64,000 nucleotides of DNA from NCBI GenBank assembly GCA_013397865.1, contig VZTI01002747.1:736647-800646 (forward strand). The letters run 5' to 3'. Shown here one piece after another: positions 60,121-64,000 of the stretch. A program made the translations under genes and the position numbers. The notes beneath the pieces were generated by a model, which did not search any database, was not told the DNA's origin, and worked only from the letters and a program-made list of their open reading frames with translations. This stretch comes from Struthidea cinerea (lineage: Eukaryota > Chordata > Aves > Passeriformes > Corcoracidae). How positions within the stretch are numbered: the stretch's first letter is position 1; every line of letters begins with the position of its first letter.

Positions 60121-60872
60121 TATCACAGAACCAACTAGGTTGGAAAAGACCTTTGAGATCAAGTCCAACCTATGACCTAACACCACCATGTCAACTAGAC
60201 TGTGGCACTGAGTGCTACATCCACTCTTTCCTTAAGCACCTCCAGGGATGGTGACTCCACCACCTCACTGGGCAGCCCATTCCAATGCCCAATCACCCTT
60301 TCTGTAAAGAACTTCTTCCTAATGTCCAACCTAAACCTCCCCTGGCACAGCTTAAGACTGTGTCCTCTTGTCCTGTCTCTGGTTGCCTGGAAGAAGAGGC
60401 CGACCTCCACCTGGCTACAGCCTCCTTTCAGGTGGTTGTAGAGAGCAATAAGGTCTCCCCTGAGCCTTCTCTTCTCCAGGATAAACAACCCCAGCTCCCT
60501 CAGTCACTCCTCACAGGACTTGTGTTCCAGACCCCTCACCAGCCTTGTTGTCCTTCTCTGGATACTCTCCAGCATATCAACATCCTTCCTAAACTGAGGG
60601 GCCCAGAACTGGACACAGCACTCAAGGTGCGGCCTCACCAGTGCCAAGTAGAGGGGAAGAATCGCTTGCCTAGTCCTGCCGGCCACACTATTGCAGACAC
60701 AGGCCAGGATGCCACTGGCCTTCTTGGCCACCTGGGCACACACTGGCTCATGTTCAGTCTGCTGTCAATCAGGTCCCTCTCTGCCTGGCCACTGTCCAGC
60801 CACTGTCCCCAGCCTATAGCGCTGCAGGGGGTTGTTGTGGCCAAAATGCAGGACCTGGCACCTTGAGAAATA
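60121..60872 (-). mobile_element. Best-preserved CR1 LINE copy, antisense
   Basis: This 5'-truncated CR1 copy lies on the minus strand, with its 3' end at the left edge (a TATCACAGAAC step at 60121-60131, complement of a GTTCTGTGATA tail). The translation shows CR1 reverse-transcriptase C-terminal motifs in order on the minus strand: LHFGHNNPLQ (about 60830), KKASGILACV, RPHLECCVQFWAPQF, QRRTTRLVRGLEH (about 60540), LEKRRLRGDLIALYNHLKGG (about 60475-60420), then RKKFF and HWNGLPSEVV (about 60280). The 3' UTR follows. About 180 codons run in a single frame, interrupted by one TGA at 60504-60506 where CR1 has an Arg codon. A frameshift lies further upstream near 60750. Confidence 0.94.
60195..60743 (-). 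pseudogene. CR1 ORF2 C-terminal pseudogene with one CpG-type stop
   Basis: Two collinear open stretches (60504-60743 and 60195-60488) are in the same frame and together encode the last roughly 180 residues of the CR1 ORF2 protein, the thumb and C-terminal part of the reverse transcriptase. The stop between them is TGA in place of the family's CGA arginine, a typical methyl-CpG decay change. The endonuclease and catalytic palm are missing, so the product could not be active. Confidence 0.85.
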
Positions 60873-61556
60873 ACAGTCAGCACTCTCCCTCACACTAGAA
60901 CAGCTAGAGTTGCAGATTGCTTCATCATTGTCCAGCTTTCTACCTGCAAATAACAGCAGAAACATAATGGGCTTTCTGCTCAAATTTTGGACTAAGCACA
61001 TAGTCCCCACCAAGGCCTTTTTCTAATAAAATAACAGACTCTGCAGGCCTCAGAGGAAGAGACAACGGAAAAAGTTTTCCTTAGCAGATTTCTGGGAAAG
61101 GGTTCTTGAAAAGAAAGATGGCAGACAGAACATATAGCAGCTGACCCAGGAGTTTGCAGTAATAGCTCGGTATGGAAAAATCCAATAAGGCAGTAAAGAG
61201 AGAAGCTAAAGCATAGAAGCAAGAAATTTATATTTTCCATATATTATTTAAAAACTAAGTTGTTAGAAATAATTAAAGCCTTTTTCTAGAAACTGCTAAT
61301 GTTTTATAAAATTGAAACTACAAATTCCCTTCCTCAATGTGTAATTATGGGGGGGAGAGGAGGGGTCCCCCAAAGTATATATCTTCCAGTGAAGGTTCAG
61401 AGACTAAAAAATATGAGCAAGACCAAGACCTCATCCCTAAGGCCCTCTTAAATGAGGCCTAAGATACAGATATTTATACACTCTTGCAAAAAAAGGAGGG
61501 GGAAACTCACAAAGGTAAGCATCACCTTTGAAAATATAAAAATGTTTGGAAGCTGC
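60873..61556. other. Unique DNA between two CR1 copies
   Basis: No repeat family is recognised. There is a G-rich patch (seven G at 61349-61355, then AGAGGAGGGG) followed by CCCCC. ORFs are below 85 codons with no known domain. Confidence 0.5.
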
Positions 61557-61795
61557 AGTCTGATAATAGTAGAATAATCCTCAGTTGAAAGGGACCCACA
61601 AGGATCATCAAAGTCCAACTCCTGGCCCTGCACAGGACAGCCCCAACAATCACACCACGTACCTGAGAGCATTGTCCAAACGCTTCTTGAACTCTCTCAG
61701 GCTGGTGCTGTGACCACTGCCCTGGGGAGCCTGTGCCAGTGCCCAACCCCCATCTGGGTGAAGAATCTTTTCCTGATATCCAACCTAAACTGACA
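61557..61795 (-). mobile_element. CR1 LINE 3' end, antisense
   Basis: This is a short 5'-truncated CR1 copy on the minus strand. GAAAGGGACCCACAAGGATC at 61587-61606 and CCAACTCCTGGCCCTGCACA at 61614-61633, with a following run on CACACCA, TTGTCCAAACGCTTCTTGAA and CTGGGTGAAGAATCTTTTCC, match the 3' part of a common avian CR1 subfamily. That subfamily has the TCCTGGCCCTGCACAGGACA 3' UTR and differs from the 60 kb copy. The left end shows a degraded octamer (ATTATTCTAC complement). Confidence 0.9.
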
Positions 61796-63182
61796 CTATA
61801 TGAATAAATGAGCTAGAGAAATACAGATCTTAGACAACAAAGCACATGAAATTGAGAGGTGAGTGAAAAGGCTTTATAAATTTAAACCCAGGAAAGATGA
61901 TTACAGACCAGGAAAACAAACACAAAAATAGCTGTAGGCAAGTTTCAAGTTTTAAGACTCTAAATAGAGTAAAAGACTGAAAATGGATGTCACCTGCAGA
62001 GTATTCTGCTCTTTATGTTGTTTTTTTTCTGAAACTGCCTGAAAAAATGAAGCAGGAAACAGTGGAAACATGCAGGTTGTCGGACCCTAAATATACACAG
62101 TGAGACCAACATAAGAAAACAGTAGTGCAACACGAAAGAAGACAGTATGCTAAGTAAAATATAGTGAAAGGTATGACAGGTCTCATCCGCTCAAATTCAA
62201 AGCCCAGGCTAGACATGTTACTGAAAAATTTTCTAAATGTGGGACACTCTGCAGACAAAAATTACTTAATATTCTATGACATAATTTGAGGTGTCTTATA
62301 CCTGAGGAGTAAAGGGTAAGCCAAGAATTTCCAGGGCATAAACTTTTATTAGCCCATTTTTGCATTTCTCATTCAAGTAAAGTTTTTGAGAAGTATACAC
62401 GTATAACAAATCTAGAGAGTCATGTATACTTTCCTCCCACCTGTTTAATATTCCTTTGTGTAAAACCAAGGCATAGCCTTATGTACTAATTACCAAGTCT
62501 TTTCTACACACACCTTAGAAATCATTACAGTAAGCAATGAAAACTTTAATAGAAACTCTGCATTTGGCTTACTCACAACGTATCACTAAGAAACAATCTG
62601 TGTAATGGGAAGGGTTTAGTCATTGCCTTCCACCATCAATACAAGTTCTGTTCTCACACTGCTCCATTCCTCTTTTTTCCCCTCTTTTTATTATGCTTTC
62701 TTACCTTCATCTTTATTGTCCATCTGCTTCTCCCTTCCCTTGAATAACTTCCCATCTTACTCATTAGCAGTAATACAAGGCAGAAACCTTCTTATAGGCC
62801 TCTACAAAGATATTAAGCCATTCCAGCATACAAAACAAATCAATACTGCAGTAGAAGTAGAATACTGCTCAAAATACAAAGATGAATGAACAAAGAAATA
62901 TTGACAGAAACTAGGATTCAGCAGAACAATGAACCTCTGCAGACTTGTTTCATTTTGCCTATTTTTATTATTATATTATTTGGATTTATTTGAAATATAA
63001 AGTCTACAGATACCAACAAACTAACTATGAATGCTGAAAAATTATTAATGGATCAACTTTTACAGAAATGCATGTATTCTATCATTTCTTGATCTTCTCA
63101 GCTGTTACATAAGGAAGCAAAATATCAATATCTGGAAAAGGAAAATGAAGGGGTGGGGAAAAGGGGACAATATAAAAAAAAC
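61796..63182. other. 1.4 kb of unique AT-rich DNA
   Basis: No gene or transposon is recognised. ORFs of 60-90 codons are unsupported. Confidence 0.5.
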
Positions 63183-63321
63183 ATCCCTGGGAGCGTTCAA
63201 GGTCACATTGAATGGGGCTTTGAGCAACCTGATCTAGTAGAAGGTGGCCCAGCAGTGAGGTTGGAACTAGGTAATCATTCAAGTCCCTTCCAGTCCAAAA
63301 CTTCCTATGATTCTACAATGA
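63183..63321 (+). mobile_element. CR1 LINE 3' terminal fragment
   Basis: This is the last roughly 140 bp of a CR1 copy on the + strand. ATGGGGCTTTGAGCAACCTG (63212-63231) marks the end of ORF2. A GTAGAAGGTGGCCCAG step and AAGTCCCTTCCAGTCC (63280-63295) mark the 3' UTR. The tail TATGATTCTACAATG stands in place of perfect ATTCTATG octamers. Confidence 0.9.
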
Positions 63322-64000
63322 TAACGTAAGCTTAAAATAAAGCAAGAAAACAATCATCTCACTCTGCTCCTTTCCCTCACTTATCTGTCCTATATATGTT
63401 CCACAGATTGAACACACCTGACCTATTGCATGAAACTCAAACCAATGTATCAACAAAACAAACTGAAGATTGTTCTTACGAAACAGAAATTTTTGCCAAA
63501 CTGTAAACCCAGCCAGCTAGTACTAAACAGACTAAATACTTATTCATTAAAAGGTAACACAAAACCAGATGATCTGTACACTATTACAGTTGTTTGTAAA
63601 CTAGCATATAGTTCAAATCTGTGCAAATATAATGGACAATAAAAGTGATCACAACAGACTAAAAAGTCCTGTTGTAGTAATATTGCCAGATGAGGTCACC
63701 TGCTCTCTTTAAAATTTTCATCCCTTCTCTTTAAAATTAAATGAGGGCTTAAAGCATTTCTGATTCTATTCTCCCACTAATAATCCCTCATTAGATTTAA
63801 TTACTAACATTCTACATAGTTACATTACTCCTCCAAACAGTCAAGCCTACTTAAAGTTACTGTCCTAAAATTGACTAGAAGCTATGATCTAGGAGAGATG
63901 TTTGGTTTCTTCTTTACTACACACCATGAATTCAAATGTTCCTTCCTTGTGTATCTTATTATGAAATAAATCAACAAGTCCCTTCAAGTTAATATGTCAT
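63322..64000. other. Unique AT-rich DNA at the right edge
   Basis: No gene, RNA or repeat family is recognised. The 70-codon ORF at 63430-63642 shows no known domain. Confidence 0.5.

Noticed and set aside
60285..60866. 193-codon ORF on the + strand
   Set aside because: It is the antisense shadow of the CR1 copy whose sense strand is minus.
61349..61370. G-rich patch considered as a G-quadruplex
   Set aside because: Only two runs of three or more G are present, so four G tracts cannot be assembled.

Overview
This window is AT-rich, repeat-poor vertebrate nuclear DNA with no recognisable protein-coding or structural RNA gene. It most likely comes from a bird. The diagnostic signals are several CR1 LINE fragments with the avian 3' end (tandem ATTCTATG octamers), plus avian-type endogenous-retrovirus (ERV) long terminal repeats. 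No Alu/B1/B2 SINEs, L1 elements or MIRs were noticed. A passerine or related neoavian bird is plausible from the LTR types, but the sequence alone does not settle the species. The window reads as a gene desert or a very long intron; nearly all open reading frames of 60-137 codons look like chance ORFs or shadows of repeats.

Layout. At 0.4-0.8 kb lies an ERV LTR followed directly by a tRNA-Lys-type primer binding site and an A-rich stretch. A CR1 copy with reverse-transcriptase remnants lies at 2.13-2.97 kb (+ strand). Single-copy-looking sequence follows, broken by CR1 copies at 9.77-10.23 kb (+) and 12.36-12.96 kb (-). An LTR-like element (-) lies at 16.64-17.04 kb and a faint ancient CR1 piece at about 17.38 kb. 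From 17.5 to 31.2 kb there is about 14 kb of AT-rich sequence with only microsatellites and small tandem duplications. An LTR-like element occupies 31.2-32.0 kb.

Two clean solo LTRs follow. The one at 36466-36837 (372 bp) has perfect 6-bp target-site duplications. The one at 43396-44081 (686 bp) has perfect 5-bp target-site duplications and contains the only ambiguous base seen. Very old CR1 relics lie at 46.09-46.13 kb, 46.22-46.67 kb and 51.53-51.74 kb. The best-preserved CR1 copy is at 60.12-60.87 kb (-), followed by shorter CR1 3' ends at 61.56-61.80 kb (-) and 63.18-63.32 kb (+).

How the parts work together. There are no operons or pathways here. The window records successive transposon waves: ancient CR1 fragments, younger CR1 copies that kept the octamer tail, and ERV LTRs, most of which look like solo LTRs. 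Every CR1 copy is 5'-truncated and carries stops or frameshifts, so none could be autonomous. The most useful leads are the two LTRs with intact target-site duplications, the unusual repeat arrangement around the primer binding site, the unresolved 31-32 kb LTR-like element, and a few unique blocks that could be tested for conservation as regulatory DNA. I found no convincing new biological system.
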